A DNA stretch of 64,000 nt from the NCBI GenBank assembly GCA_016714465.1, contig JADKDT010000002.1:124001-188000 (forward strand), given 5' to 3'. The notes under the pieces are model-generated. The model had not been told where the DNA came from and searched no databases. It saw only the letters and a program-made list of their open reading frames with translations. Positions 24,328 to 33,453 of this stretch are shown in pieces. How positions within the stretch are numbered: position 1 is the first letter of the stretch; every line of letters starts with the position of its first letter. Origin of the DNA: Candidatus Brachythrix odensensis. GTDB taxonomy: Bacteria > Chloroflexota > Anaerolineae > J036 > Brachytrichaceae. The translations under genes were made by a program, and so were the position numbers.

Positions 24328-25290
24328 TCAGCTCACAAACTCGGCCTCGACCACGCGGGGCGTGAGTTCGTCGGCGGACTGCAGCTTTACAAACAGGCCG
24401 GGGCGGGTCGCAAACGCCCCGGCCTTGCCGTGCGCGTCGATGAGGATGATCCGCACCCAGTCGACGTGCTTCATATGGTCGCCGCCGCCCCCGGGCGACA
24501 GCATTTCGGCCATCTCGCGGGTGACCAACCGTCCGGCCTCATCCATCGTCCGGCCGGCCTGCATCAGGGTGACGGCCTTGAGCGAGGAGCCAAGCCGGAT
24601 CGTGATCTCGCCCAGACCCATACAGGCCGCCGCGCCATAGCGATCGTCGGCGTAAATCCCGGCCCCAATGATGGGTGAATCGCCCACCCGGCCGGGGTAC
24701 TTCCACGAAATCCCGGACGTGGTCACCGCAACTGACAGGTGGCCGGCGGTATCGCGGACCATCACGTTCATGGTGTCGGTGCCATCCCGCCAGCCGACAG
24801 CGCGCTTGACCAGGTCTATGACATCGGCCGGCGGATGGCCGGACGCGATATCGTGAATTTCGGCATCGGTGAGTCCGATGGCGGTGAGCCGCTCCAGCCA
24901 CAAACGACGCGCTTCCGGCGATAGCATGTTGCGGCGCTCGGCCCCGATTTCAGCTGCAAAACGATTGGCGCCCTCGCCCGCAAGCAGCACGTGCGGTAGT
25001 CTCAGCATCACCTGGCGCGCGACCGAAATGGGATGACGGATATCACGCAGCGCGGCCACCGCCCCAGCCATGCGCGTGGCGCCGTCCATGAAGCTGGCAT
25101 CGCACTCGACTGCGCCGAGAATGTTGGGCTTGCCGCTGAACCCGACACTGTGGTCATCGGCGTCGTCCTCGACATCCCGGGCGGCCTGTTCCGCCACCTC
25201 GGCCGCGGGCGCGCCGGCGCGCAGGGCAGCCGCGCCGCGTTGAATGATCTCGTCCTTGACTTCGCCATTGGCGACGATGAGTGCGTGCAT
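24328..25290 (-). CDS. Isoaspartyl peptidase / glycosylasparaginase-type Ntn hydrolase
   Basis: 320 residues. Threonine-type N-terminal nucleophile hydrolases are made as a precursor that cuts itself before the catalytic Thr. The likely cleavage site is D-TMNVMVRD in the middle of the chain, followed by SGISWKYPGRVGDSPIIGAG, the substrate/oxyanion region of the family. The N-terminal half includes ADDHSVGFSGKPNILGAVECDASFMDG. It could hydrolyse beta-aspartyl peptides or N4-GlcNAc-asparagine; the VGFSG...ECDA pattern fits the glycosylasparaginase branch better. Start ATG 25290 with SD-like GAGG upstream. No signal peptide. Confidence 0.85.
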   Translation of the reverse strand: MHALIVANGEVKDEIIQRGAAALRAGAPAAEVAEQAARDVEDDADDHSVGFSGKPNILGAVECDASFMDGATRMAGAVAALRDIRHPISVARQVMLRLPHVLLAGEGANRFAAEIGAERRNMLSPEARRLWLERLTAIGLTDAEIHDIASGHPPADVIDLVKRAVGWRDGTDTMNVMVRDTAGHLSVAVTTSGISWKYPGRVGDSPIIGAGIYADDRYGAAACMGLGEITIRLGSSLKAVTLMQAGRTMDEAGRLVTREMAEMLSPGGGGDHMKHVDWVRIILIDAHGKAGAFATRPGLFVKLQSADELTPRVVEAEFVS

Positions 25291-25323
25291 GGTCGTTTTC
25301 CTCGTAGCCCCGAAAAATGGTTA

Positions 25324-25379
25324 CCGGAGATAATACCCGCCGCCTCGGCGTAGGCCGGGGCGGCGGGTATCATCTCCGG
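25324..25379. repeat. Intergenic hairpin with longer loop
   Basis: Arms 25324-25344 / 25359-25379 (21 bp, one mismatch). The 14-nt loop region can itself partly pair. It starts 3 nt after the 3' end of tRNA-Glu in transcript direction. Confidence 0.8.
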
Positions 25380-25382
25380 GCA

Positions 25383-25455
25383 TGACCCCTACGGGATTCG
25401 AACCCGTGTTTAAGCCTTGAGAGGGCTTCGTCCTAGGCCACTAGACGAAGGGGCC
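25383..25455 (-). tRNA. tRNA-Glu (anticodon CTC), no encoded CCA
   Basis: 73 nt. The acceptor strands GGCCCCT / AGGGGTC pair (one G-U), the anticodon loop is CTCTCAA, the T-arm has GGTTCGAATCC, and the D-arm shows TCTAGTGGCCTAGGACG. The 3' end is discriminator A followed by TGCC, so CCA must be added by the nucleotidyltransferase, whose gene lies about 1.2 kb away. Confidence 0.95.
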
Positions 25456-25488
25456 GCGAGCGCGAATTTTAGCACACGGGTGCAGTTG

Positions 25489-25539
25489 TTATCGGACGCA
25501 ATCTGTCCCGGCTGCGCCGGGACAGATTGCGTCCGATAA
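25489..25539. repeat. Intergenic hairpin, 24-bp perfect arms, loop TGC
   Basis: Arms 25489-25512 / 25516-25539, one of the longest perfect stems in the window. It lies between the dienelactone hydrolase remnant and tRNA-Glu. Confidence 0.88.
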
Positions 25540-25544
25540 AGTCC

Positions 25545-26572
25545 CTAGAGATACTTGGCAAACCAGGCCAGGGTTTCTTTCCACGCCCCGACCGCGGCGG
25601 TTTCATTGAAGTTGCCACCGGTGTCATTGTTGAAGGCGTGCGGGGCGCCTTCCCAGATGCGCTTCTCGAATGTCTTTCCGGCTGCCTTCATGGCCGCCTC
25701 GAGATCCGGAATCCCGGCGTTGACGCGCGTGTCGGTGCCGCCGTAGTGGGCGAGGATGGCGGCGTTTGTGCTTGCCACCAGGGTGGGAGGTGTGGGCGAC
25801 GGTCCATAGTGGGCACGGCCGCCGTGACCTTCGGATTCGCTCCCGCCAGGCGGAGGGTGTAGCCCCCGCCAAAGCAGAAGCCCACTACGCCAACCTTGCC
25901 AGCTTTGACACCGGCCTGCGTCATCAAATAGTCAATCCCGGCGCTGAGGTCCTTGACCAGGTCCTCAGGCTTGGCCGCTCCCAGCACTCCGGCAATGGGG
26001 TCGAAGCCAAGTTTTTCAGAACCGCCTGAACGCGAGACCAGGTCGGGGGCCAGAGCGATGAAGCCGGCCTTGGCCAGGCGGCGCGCAACATCCTTGACAT
26101 GCTCCTGCAGTCCGCGGTTCTCGTGAATGACCAGGACGGCCGGATAGGTGCCTTACTTCTTCGGGCGGGCGAGGTAAGCGATCATCTCGGTGTCGCCCTT
26201 ATAGGGAACCATTTTGCCGTCCACATCCGGATCGTTGGCAGCGACGGTCAGCGGGCCGCGTCCGCCGGATGGCGTGGCAGCAGGTGCGGGTGTGTTGGTC
26301 GGCGCAGCAGGCTTTGTGGCCACTGCGGCGGCGGTCGGAACGGCCGTGGGCGGTACCGCCGTTGGCGCCACTGTAGGGGGCGGCTGGGCGACGCCGCAGG
26401 CCGTCATCAGCGCGGCCGCGCCACCCGTGCCGCAGATGGCAATCAGGCGGCCGATCATCCTGCGCCGGGAAATATGACCTTCCTGATAGTCTTCCACGGT
26501 CTCCTCGCCGAGATAACGCTGCATCTCGGTGAGTTGCTCAACGGACATGTTCGGTCTGTTTTTCTGTGACAT
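25545..26572 (-). pseudogene. Dienelactone hydrolase family protein, one stop codon and one frameshift
   Basis: Joined, this is a secreted alpha/beta hydrolase. The N-terminal 34 residues are followed by SRRRMIG (twin-arginine signal) and lipobox MTAC (Cys59), then a Pro/Ala/Thr linker, then the hydrolase domain: YPAVLVIHENRGLQEHV, catalytic Cys in VGFCFGGGY, and His in GAPHAFNN. An in-frame TAA (plus strand 26153-26155) follows LARPKK just before GTYPAVLV. A one-base loss near 25809-25813 separates AAVPT from the frame of YGPSPTPPTLVAST. Two lesions in one gene argue for real decay, though errors are not excluded. The SD AGGAG and ATG at 26572 are intact. Confidence 0.8.
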
Positions 26573-26613
26573 TGTTCTCCTGTTCTCTGAGTGACGCTTC
26601 GCTAGGGTTATTC

Positions 26614-26652
26614 GGAAGCCAACTCCCCCGCAGGGCCGGGGAGTTGGCTTCC
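26614..26652. repeat. Intergenic hairpin, 15-bp perfect arms
   Basis: Arms 26614-26628 / 26638-26652 (GGAAGCCAACTCCCC) with 9-nt loop, between the CCA enzyme and the dienelactone hydrolase remnant. Confidence 0.8.
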
Positions 26653-26665
26653 AAAACGCATATGA

Positions 26666-27941
26666 CTATTGCTCCGGGGCACGACCCTTGACCAGGCGGT
26701 CCAACAGCAGCGCCTCTTCGTCGGCCGAGCTAAGCTTACCGTCAAGCCACGCATCCCGCAGGCTGGCCAGAATGCGGGCAAACTCCGGACCCGGCTTTAA
26801 GCCTAGCGCGCGCAAGTCGTCCCCAGTCGCAATCGGCCGGACATGTCTCCATATCGACCACTCAGACAGTGCAGACCTTTTCTTAAGCGAATCTGAGTCA
26901 GAGGAATCCAAGCAACAGACCCGCCCCGCTGAACCCGCGCATCAGCGCCGACATCTCGCTAACCGACGCGCCGCGCAACGTATTCGGCGACAAGGTGCTT
27001 AGAGGCCCGGAATCCACAAGGGCATCCCTGATCGCGATTGGGAATGGAATCCGGTCGATCCAACGGCTGATGGCAAAGCCACCCTGGTTGTAAATCAGCG
27101 CCCCCCACCCTGCCACGTTGATGAGGTCCTCTGGCGACAGACCCAATCCATCCGTTGGAATTGGGTTGCGGGCCAGCTCGGCCCGCATGCGCTCGAATCT
27201 GCGGCGGAGCAGATCGCCGTCCGGCACCGGAACACCCAACGCATGAAATACACCCCACTCGGCCAGCAAAGCCAGCGCGGGTTCGGCCCGCTCGGAGAAC
27301 ATGCGCTCAATGTCATATTTGAGGCGCTCGCCACTCACCAGCGGAAGATGGCGGACCCCTTCAGCCAGCCAATCAAGTGTCTCGGGATCGATATCAAAGC
27401 CAAAACGCACCACGTAGCGCGCCGCGCGCAGGATCCGGGTGGGGTCGTCGATAAAGCTTTTCGGGTGCAGCGCCCGCACCCGGCGCGTCCGAATGTCGGC
27501 CGCGCCGCCCAGCGGGTCGACCAACTCCGGCGCATCGATGCGCAACGCCATTGCATTCAGGCTGAAATCACGTCGGGGCAGATCCGCTTCGATCGGCACA
27601 CCTGTGGTGACTTCCGGCAAAGCGGCCGGCCGCGGATAGCGCTCGGTGCGAGTCGAGGCAAGATCATGCCGGTGCGCGTCAATCGTCCAGGTCGCGGTTC
27701 GAAAGCGTTCGTGGGCGACGACCTCACCGCCGTGCGCGCCAGCAAGGCCGCGGGCAAAGGCGATGGCATCCCCGGCCACGACGAAATCGACGTCGGTGAC
27801 AGGGCGCCCGAGAAAGGCATCCCGCACCGCGCCGCCCGCCACATAGGCCCGCAGGCCGAGCTGCGCGGCGTGTTCGGCCACGCGATGGACCGCCTCGCGC
27901 TGTTCGGGGCTGGCGCTGTCGAGCAGGCGGGTCGCGTCCAT
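26666..27941 (-). CDS. cca: CCA tRNA nucleotidyltransferase, frameshift near the C-terminus
   Basis: About 424 residues when joined. It adds or repairs the 3' CCA of tRNAs. Class II nucleotidyltransferase motifs: GGAVRDAFLGRPVTDVDFVV (about 37-56) with the DxD metal ligands, RRDFSLNAMAL, then DPTRILRAARYVVRFGFDIDPET and a helical body. The main frame stops at 26898 after SGAGLLLGFL. The missing tail (RSALSEWSIWRHVRPIATGDDLRALGLKPGPEF in pieces) lies in an overlapping frame down to 26666 and matches the normal C-terminal domain. A single base change near 26900-26911 joins them. Since tRNA-Glu nearby lacks CCA, the enzyme should be needed, so an error or a tolerated shift is likely. Confidence 0.85.
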
Positions 27942-27949
27942 AAGTCGGG

Positions 27950-27955
27950 ATTATA
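27950..27955 (-). promoter_or_regulatory. -10 box (TATAAT), leaderless cca
   Basis: Consensus hexamer 8 nt before the ATG at 27941. Confidence 0.65.
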
Positions 27956-27966
27956 GGGGGGTAGTT

Positions 27967-28013
27967 GCCGGAGGAGAGATCCCCCGGCAAAGCCGGGGGA
28001 TCTCTCCTCCGGC
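27967..28013. repeat. Intergenic hairpin, 22-bp perfect arms, loop AAA
   Basis: Arms 27967-27988 / 27992-28013, between the glycosyltransferase 3' end and the cca promoter. Confidence 0.87.
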
Positions 28014-28030
28014 GGCAAACCATGTGACCC

Positions 28031-29193
28031 CTAATCTTTGTAGACCCGGCCCTTCCAGCGCACGCCCAGGCCGAGCGCGGAGCGCAGCATCCCCCACGCT
28101 GCGATCAGACCATAGGTCAGCAGACCCATCGGGGCTGCCAATGCCCAGGCGGCGGGCAACCCAAACAACGGGCGCGAGGCGCGCTGCCAAACATAGGCAC
28201 TGTACGCCCAGGCACCGAGGCCAGCGGCCAGGCCGAAGACTCCGCTCGGGTCGCCAGCGGCGGCTATCGCGGCGCCTGCCAGGCACAACAACGACGGACC
28301 CACGGTGGTGGCAAACAAGCTGGCGAAGGTCAGAAAGCCGCGGTTGGCGGATAGCCGCATCCCAGCGGCCGCGTGTTTGCCCATCCCATCAACAACTTCT
28401 GACGCGGCCCGATACATCCGCACGCGAATCAGGTCGTAGCCGGTGAGCAGCGCATAGCGCAAACCTGAGCGACGGACCAGATGGGCCAGCTCAACATCCT
28501 CCAGCACCTTGTCCCGCACTGCCGCGTGGCCGCCCACAGCCCGATAGGCGCTTGTCCGGAACAGGAAACACTGGCCGTTGGCCAGCGCATCGCGCTCGGG
28601 CATTTCCGGATCGAAGCGCCGCATGGCCGGAAACACGTTCATGGCAAAACGAAAGAATGCTGGCAGGGCCAGCCGCTCTGCGAGGGTGCCGGTCTCAACA
28701 AAGGGTTGCACCGAAACGGCATCCAGGCGCTGCTCGACCGCCACCGCGAGCAGGGCCGCGCTCAGACCCGTGGCGGCGTCCGTATCCGCGTCCAGGAATA
28801 ACAGCCAATCGCCGCGGGCGAACGAGGCGCCATGATCGCAAGCGTTGCATTTCCCACCCAGCCCGGCGCAAGGGGCCTGCCGGCATGAACGGACAAACGC
28901 GGGCCGAAGTCATCGCGCAAACTGGCCAGAATCCGGGGCGTCGCATCAGTCGAGCCATCATCGACAACGATCACCTCCAGATCCGGATAGGCCTGTGAGG
29001 CAGCCGAGGTGACGCTGCGCGCGATGGCCATTTCCTCGTTGCGGGCCGGGATGATGATGCTGAGCCGGGGGGCTGTGCCCGCGGCCGGCGGCGGCATCGC
29101 CCGCAGCGACGGCAGGTGGAAGAGCCAGCGCCCTTCGAGGGCGAGCGCAACGATCAGCCCTGCCGCGGCCAGGACACACAAGAAACCGATCAC
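28031..29193 (-). CDS. Family 2 glycosyltransferase, membrane-bound, one frameshift
   Basis: About 387 residues when joined. An N-terminal membrane helix precedes a GT-A domain: LSIIIPARNEEMAIARSV, VIVVDDGSTDATP, then LAPGWVG. The frame breaks near 28849-28853 (one base missing) and resumes as NACDHGASFARGDWLLFLDADT, giving the catalytic DxD. Next come VQPF, RRFDPEMPERDALANGQCFLF, and a three-helix C-terminal region. It resembles HpnB/CrtQ-like or dolichyl-type sugar transferases; acceptor unknown. The GTG at 29193 lies 1 nt after the trmD stop, so it is translationally coupled in the yajC-trmD-GT unit. Confidence 0.8.
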
Positions 29194-29194
29194 G

Positions 29195-29905
29195 TCACCA
29201 TATCCGCGGGATCGAGGCGCCCCGTGCCCGCGAGCGGGTCTGCGATTCAGCCCTCCGCCAGCGCGCAATACGGGCGTGGTCACCGCTCAATAGCACGTCT
29301 GGCACGCGCCAGCCGCGAAACGAAGCCGGTCGGGTGTAGTGCGGATATTCGAGCACGCCCGGCACGGCATGCGATTCGACCAACGGGGCAAACTCAGGCA
29401 GGACGCCGGGGACAAGCCGGGCGACCGCATCAATGATGACCATGGCCGCAATCTCGCCGCCGGTCAGGACAAAATCGCCGATGCTGATCTCGTCATCGCA
29501 CAGATGCTCACGCACGCGCTCGTCAACGCCTTCGTAATGGCCGCAGATCAGCGCAACCCGCGGGTGGTCCGCCAGCTCGCGCGCGACGCGATGGTCAAAT
29601 GGCCGCCCGGCTGCCGAAAGCAGGATCACCGGGCCGTCAGGCCGAACGGGGGAACCGTCCGATGTCCCGGCTGGCAGGCCCAGGACGGCCTCCACCGCCG
29701 CGAAGATCGGGTCGGGCTTCATCACCATCCCGCCCCCGCCGCCAAAGGCATAATCGTCGGTGATCTTGTGTTTGCCTTCGGCCCAGTCGCGGATATTGTG
29801 AGCGCGCAGGCCGATCAGACCGGCATCAATGGCGCGCCGCACAATGCTGTCGCCAAACGGGCTCACAAACATGCCCGGAAAAAGGGTGAAGACGTCGAAG
29901 CGCAC
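29195..29905 (-). CDS. trmD: tRNA (guanine-N1-)-methyltransferase TrmD
   Basis: 236 residues. Methylates G37 of tRNAs reading CNN codons, preventing frameshifting. The N-terminus MRFDVFTLFPGMF and the trefoil-knot SAM site with ISIGDFVLTGGEIAAMVIIDAVARLVPGVL are clear, as is HYTRPASFRG before LSGDHARI. Normal length. Placed 3 nt after yajC and 1 nt before the glycosyltransferase start, so one operon. Confidence 0.96.
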   Translation of the reverse strand: MRFDVFTLFPGMFVSPFGDSIVRRAIDAGLIGLRAHNIRDWAEGKHKITDDYAFGGGGGMVMKPDPIFAAVEAVLGLPAGTSDGSPVRPDGPVILLSAAGRPFDHRVARELADHPRVALICGHYEGVDERVREHLCDDEISIGDFVLTGGEIAAMVIIDAVARLVPGVLPEFAPLVESHAVPGVLEYPHYTRPASFRGWRVPDVLLSGDHARIARWRRAESQTRSRARGASIPRIW

Positions 29906-29908
29906 GCG

Positions 29909-30250
29909 CTAGGCCTTGTTCGCCTTGGCCGGCCGGCTGCCGCCCTGTCGTTCGGCCTGTTTGATGCGGTTCATGATGTCGAGCGGATGGCTGATTGCCG
30001 ACGGGATGATCCGAATCTCAGTCCCTTTTGCGATTTCGAGCCGGGCGATGTCTTCGTCGCGGTTGAGGTATGTCAGGCGCCCGATCATGCCGCCCACCGT
30101 CACCACCTCGTCACCCACCTTAAGCTGGCCAAGTACTTCCTGCTGCGTGCTGCGAGCCCGTTTCTGAGGCAGGGCGACCAGGACCCAGACCATAAGCAGG
30201 ACCAGGGCCAAAACAGTGGCGACGATGATGTAGAAAAATTCTGTGTTCAT
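29909..30250 (-). CDS. yajC: Preprotein translocase accessory subunit YajC
   Basis: 113 residues. One N-terminal membrane helix (about 6-27) followed by the cytosolic YajC domain: VLVALPQKRARSTQQ, LKVGDEVVTVGGMIGRL, IARLEIAKGTEIRIIPSAI. It associates with SecDF at the Sec channel. Basic C-terminal tail. SD GGGAG is 4-8 nt before the ATG at 30250, unlike the leaderless genes nearby. First gene of the yajC-trmD-GT unit. Confidence 0.93.
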   Translation of the reverse strand: MNTEFFYIIVATVLALVLLMVWVLVALPQKRARSTQQEVLGQLKVGDEVVTVGGMIGRLTYLNRDEDIARLEIAKGTEIRIIPSAISHPLDIMNRIKQAERQGGSRPAKANKA

Positions 30251-30283
30251 AAACTCCCGCGCGAAGATTATAGCCGGGACGCT

Positions 30284-30324
30284 GCGGGATGAGCGCCCCC
30301 TGGGCCAGGGGCGATCTCATCCGC
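30284..30324. repeat. Intergenic hairpin between divergent yajC and a small membrane protein
   Basis: Arms GCGGGATGAG(-)CGCCCC and GGGGCGATCTCATCCGC pair with a two-base bulge. Placement between divergent genes again speaks against a plain terminator. Confidence 0.65.
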
Positions 30325-30387
30325 CAAGCGCATCAACGGCCCGAAGCGGAACCTGTGTATGATCAGGGAACCCAACGGAGGTACGCT

Positions 30388-30831
30388 ATGAATCAAGTCG
30401 TTGTCAAACGCAAGTTCGGTTCGCTGCGCTTCATCGGATCGCTGATGAAGGTGTTCGCCTGGATTTCGATTGCCCTGGGCATCATTGGCCTGTTGACCAC
30501 TGTCATCGGCGGTCTGACCAATGCTGTCACCGTGAACGTCTTCCAACCCCAGGCTATTGAGAGCCTGGGCCGCATGGGTTTGCGTGGGCCCATCGTCAAT
30601 GTTTTGGTCCTGACCCTGCTTGGATTCGGCGGCGTGCTGGCCGGCATCCTGGCCTACATCCTGTTCATGGCCGCCGGAGACCAGGTGCATGTGCTGGTCG
30701 ACACCGAGCACAATTCGCGGGCGATGGTCGAGTTGATGACACGCCTGGTCCAGCTCCAAACCCCCCTGCCCCCGCCGCCGGTCAGCAGCCCGCCCGCAGT
30801 CATGGCGCCAGAGCCGCCTGCGCAGCCTTAG
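30388..30831 (+). CDS. Hypothetical small membrane protein with Pro-rich tail
   Basis: 147 residues. Not recognised. Two membrane helices (about 18-45 and 65-92, the first Gly/Ile-rich) are followed by a cytosolic helix with RAMVELMTRLVQ and a tail rich in Pro (PLPPPPVSSPPAV). An excellent SD (GGAGGT, 5-6 nt before the ATG at 30388) fixes the start; the frame further upstream passes through a hairpin. It stands alone between divergent yajC and the LysM/M23 genes. Confidence 0.8.
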   Translation: MNQVVVKRKFGSLRFIGSLMKVFAWISIALGIIGLLTTVIGGLTNAVTVNVFQPQAIESLGRMGLRGPIVNVLVLTLLGFGGVLAGILAYILFMAAGDQVHVLVDTEHNSRAMVELMTRLVQLQTPLPPPPVSSPPAVMAPEPPAQP

Positions 30832-30843
30832 TCCGTGATCGCG

Positions 30844-30910
30844 AAACCTCGCGGGTAATCGCCGTGACGCTCCCGCCTGTTGGAGACGTGAGCGCCTACC
30901 CGCGAGGTTT
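30844..30910. repeat. Palindromic repeat family B, copy 1
   Basis: 14-bp perfect arms AAACCTCGCGGGTA (30844-30857) and the complement at 30897-30910, with about 39 nt between. The same arm sequence recurs at 42840-42904. Confidence 0.8.
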
Positions 30911-31005
30911 TTCGGCCGCAATCGTGCCCCCCTGCAAGTCCGAGCCTTAAGTCAAGCTTCGCCAAGAGACGCTCATCTTTCCCGCGCTCCGCTGGATCGC
31001 ACTCC

Positions 31006-31011
31006 TATAAT
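31006..31011 (+). promoter_or_regulatory. -10 box (TATAAT), leaderless LysM-M23 gene 1
   Basis: Perfect TATAAT, 6 nt before the ATG at 31018; no SD. Confidence 0.7.
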
Positions 31012-31017
31012 GCCGGA

Positions 31018-32178
31018 ATGGCAGTGAGGCGTCGTTATGGTAAGTTGCATCCGCCACGGGCGGTGCGCCCAGGATTCCGGAAGCGGGGTTTCCCGATAGG
31101 CGCCGCGGTTGCCGTTGTTGCTGGCCTATTCCTTGTGCTCGTTGGTCTGATCGTGGGCACCCCCACCGGGATCTCGCCAGCGATGCCGGCGCTTGCCAAT
31201 TCCGAGATTCGGCTGGGCCAGGCAATTGCGGCGTCGCCGGTGGTGCCTGGACTCGACAACGCTCCGGTTCCAACCACGCAGGCAAGCGACACCATATTAC
31301 GCGCGTTTGTGTCAGGCGGCGGCGGGGGCAAGGGTCAGGCCATCATCGCCCGCGGTATCGTCACCCACACCGTCGCGTCGGGTGACACACTGTTCGGCAT
31401 TGCTGGCGACTTCGACGTATCTCCAGAATCGATCCTGTGGTCAAACTATGGCAACCTGCGGGACGACCCTGACCTGCTCAGTATTGGCCAGCAGCTACTC
31501 ATTCCACCCGCAAATGGCGTTGTCGTTTTGGTTGAGGGCGGTGACACGGTCGAGTCCATCGCGCGGCGACTCAAAGTGGGCGAAGCCAGCATCGTGGCCG
31601 AACCCATCAATCAGCTCGTCCGTTCCAGTGACACGCTCCAGAAGGGACGGCTGGTTTTTGTGCCGGGCGGACAGCGCGAGACCATTGTCTGGCAGATGCC
31701 AAAACCGGTTGAGGTCAGGGTGAACGCGGGCGGGGTCAAGGTCTATAGCGTGGGCGTGTGCGGCGAAGTTGCGATCCCGCGCCTTGGCGCAAACGCCTAT
31801 ATCTATCCTGTCAACACCCGCAACCTGTCGGGCTACAACTACAGCGCGTCGCACCCTGGGCTTGATTTTGCCGGCCGGCTGGGCGATCCGATTTATGCGG
31901 CGGATTCGGGCACGGTAATCTATGCCGGTTACTCGCTGGGGGCAAATGGCGCGCCCGTGGGCTACGGCCAGTATGTCGTCATCGACCACGGCAATGGCTA
32001 TCAGACGCTGTACGCCCACGCCAGCCGGTTATTTGTGCGATGTGGCCAACAAGTGACACGGGGCGCCCAGATTGCGGCCATTGGTTCGGTGGGCAGATCG
32101 ACCGGCCCGCACCTGCATTTTGAACTGCGCCTGGGCGGTGTCGCGCTCAACCCGTGGGCGCGGCTGCCGCCACCCTAG
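31018..32178 (+). CDS. LysM-M23 murein peptidase 1
   Basis: 386 residues. Basic N-terminus, membrane/signal helix about 28-48, LysM about 116-163 (HTVASGDTLFGIAGDF), a second LysM-like repeat about 164-215, and a C-terminal M23 (LytM) zinc peptidase about 240-386. Zinc ligands: SHPGLDFAG (His and Asp) and HLHFEL, with the catalytic-type His in LYAHAS. It should cut peptide cross-links of peptidoglycan outside the membrane or serve as an activator. An 18-bp gap separates it from a second gene of the same build; the two are likely an ancient tandem duplication. Confidence 0.93.
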   Translation: MAVRRRYGKLHPPRAVRPGFRKRGFPIGAAVAVVAGLFLVLVGLIVGTPTGISPAMPALANSEIRLGQAIAASPVVPGLDNAPVPTTQASDTILRAFVSGGGGGKGQAIIARGIVTHTVASGDTLFGIAGDFDVSPESILWSNYGNLRDDPDLLSIGQQLLIPPANGVVVLVEGGDTVESIARRLKVGEASIVAEPINQLVRSSDTLQKGRLVFVPGGQRETIVWQMPKPVEVRVNAGGVKVYSVGVCGEVAIPRLGANAYIYPVNTRNLSGYNYSASHPGLDFAGRLGDPIYAADSGTVIYAGYSLGANGAPVGYGQYVVIDHGNGYQTLYAHASRLFVRCGQQVTRGAQIAAIGSVGRSTGPHLHFELRLGGVALNPWARLPPP

Positions 32179-32182
32179 CGGC

Positions 32183-32188
32183 TACAAT
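32183..32188 (+). promoter_or_regulatory. -10 box (TACAAT), leaderless LysM-M23 gene 2
   Basis: Located 8 nt before the GTG at 32197, inside the 18-bp gap, so the second gene may also have its own promoter. Confidence 0.5.
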
Positions 32189-32196
32189 TCCAAGCT

Positions 32197-33381
32197 GTGA
32201 AACCCCGGAGACCTCTGCCGCGGCCAAGCCGCGAGACGGGAAGCACTGCCCGTGCGCTCTTGCGCTACCTGCGAACCGACGAGGCACGCTGGCAAGCCCT
32301 GATCATCGCTGAACGTTATACCTCGCACGTGGCCATCATCGTGGTGGTTGCGGTAGCCGTCGCGGTCGCCGGTTCCAGCCGGGTCCGCCCGGCGCCGCCT
32401 CCGACGCCCACGCCAGACGCGCAAAGCAGCGGCCTGATCGCGCCGGGAAACGCCGGAGTTGACCCAGGTTCGGTCTTCGCCCAGGCCGGCGGCGGACGGC
32501 TGTTTTCGCTCGCCCTGCTCCAATCCTACGGCGCGGTCGTCAACCAGGACGCCGGCATTGTGCAGCGGCAGGCCCTGCCACAGACCGTTCGAAAATCCGA
32601 GGATCGGCGGGGCATCATTACCTACACGGTGCAACCCGGCGACACGATCGAGGGCATTGCCGCGCGATTTGGAATTCTGCCGACCACCATCGTGTGGTCG
32701 AACAAGAGCATTGAGGATCAGCCCGATCTGCTCTCCGTGGGCCAGATACTGACCGTGCTGCCCGTCGACGGCGTTTATCACACCGTCCAGTCCGACGATA
32801 CGATCGAGGGCATCGCCAAGAAGTTCAAGGCCAAGGCCGACGACATCCGCAAATCGCCTCTCAACAGTCTCAACGCGGGCGGCAACCTTCTGATCGGCTC
32901 TCGGATTGTTGTTCCAGAGGGGGTCAAGCCCTTCGAGGCCCAAGTCGTTGACAACAACCAGCGCTCGACGGCATCCGGCCAGGTAATTTCGCCGCGGCCA
33001 GGCCAGGCGCCCGTCGCAGCGCGCGGCCGCTTCGTCTGGCCAACCCGCGGCTTCATATCACAGGGATTCTCTGGATATCATCGCGCCCTGGATATTGCCA
33101 ATGGCACGGGGGTTCCGATCGCGGCGGCCGACAATGGTGTCGTTGAGTCTGCGGGATGGAGTAGCGTGGGCTATGGCTACCTGATCGTCATCAACCATGG
33201 CAACGGATTCAAGACTTTTTACGCCCACAACAGCCAGTTCTTTGTTGGCGTGGGTCAGGCCGTGCGGCAAGGGCAGACGATTGCAGCCATGGGCAGCACC
33301 GGGCGGTCCACCGGTCCGCACCTGCATTTCGAAATCCGGCTGAATGGCGCGCTGATGAATCCATTGATTTATCTGCCTTAA
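32197..33381 (+). CDS. LysM-M23 murein peptidase 2
   Basis: 394 residues, GTG start. Basic N-terminus, membrane helix about 45-63, LysM about 145-190 (YTVQPGDTIEGIAARF), a second LysM about 192-240 (HTVQSDDTIEGIAKKF), and an M23 domain about 275-394. Zinc ligands: YHRALDIANG (His, Asp) and HLHFEI; YAHNS holds the catalytic His. Same order as the preceding gene but clearly diverged. Wall hydrolysis during growth or division is the likely role. Confidence 0.93.
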   Translation: MKPRRPLPRPSRETGSTARALLRYLRTDEARWQALIIAERYTSHVAIIVVVAVAVAVAGSSRVRPAPPPTPTPDAQSSGLIAPGNAGVDPGSVFAQAGGGRLFSLALLQSYGAVVNQDAGIVQRQALPQTVRKSEDRRGIITYTVQPGDTIEGIAARFGILPTTIVWSNKSIEDQPDLLSVGQILTVLPVDGVYHTVQSDDTIEGIAKKFKAKADDIRKSPLNSLNAGGNLLIGSRIVVPEGVKPFEAQVVDNNQRSTASGQVISPRPGQAPVAARGRFVWPTRGFISQGFSGYHRALDIANGTGVPIAAADNGVVESAGWSSVGYGYLIVINHGNGFKTFYAHNSQFFVGVGQAVRQGQTIAAMGSTGRSTGPHLHFEIRLNGALMNPLIYLP

Positions 33382-33453
33382 GGGCGGCGCGCTGTGCGCT
33401 CGACCATGAGACAGGGCAAGGAGAAGCCCAATCCATGCATGCGCGGGCCTTTC

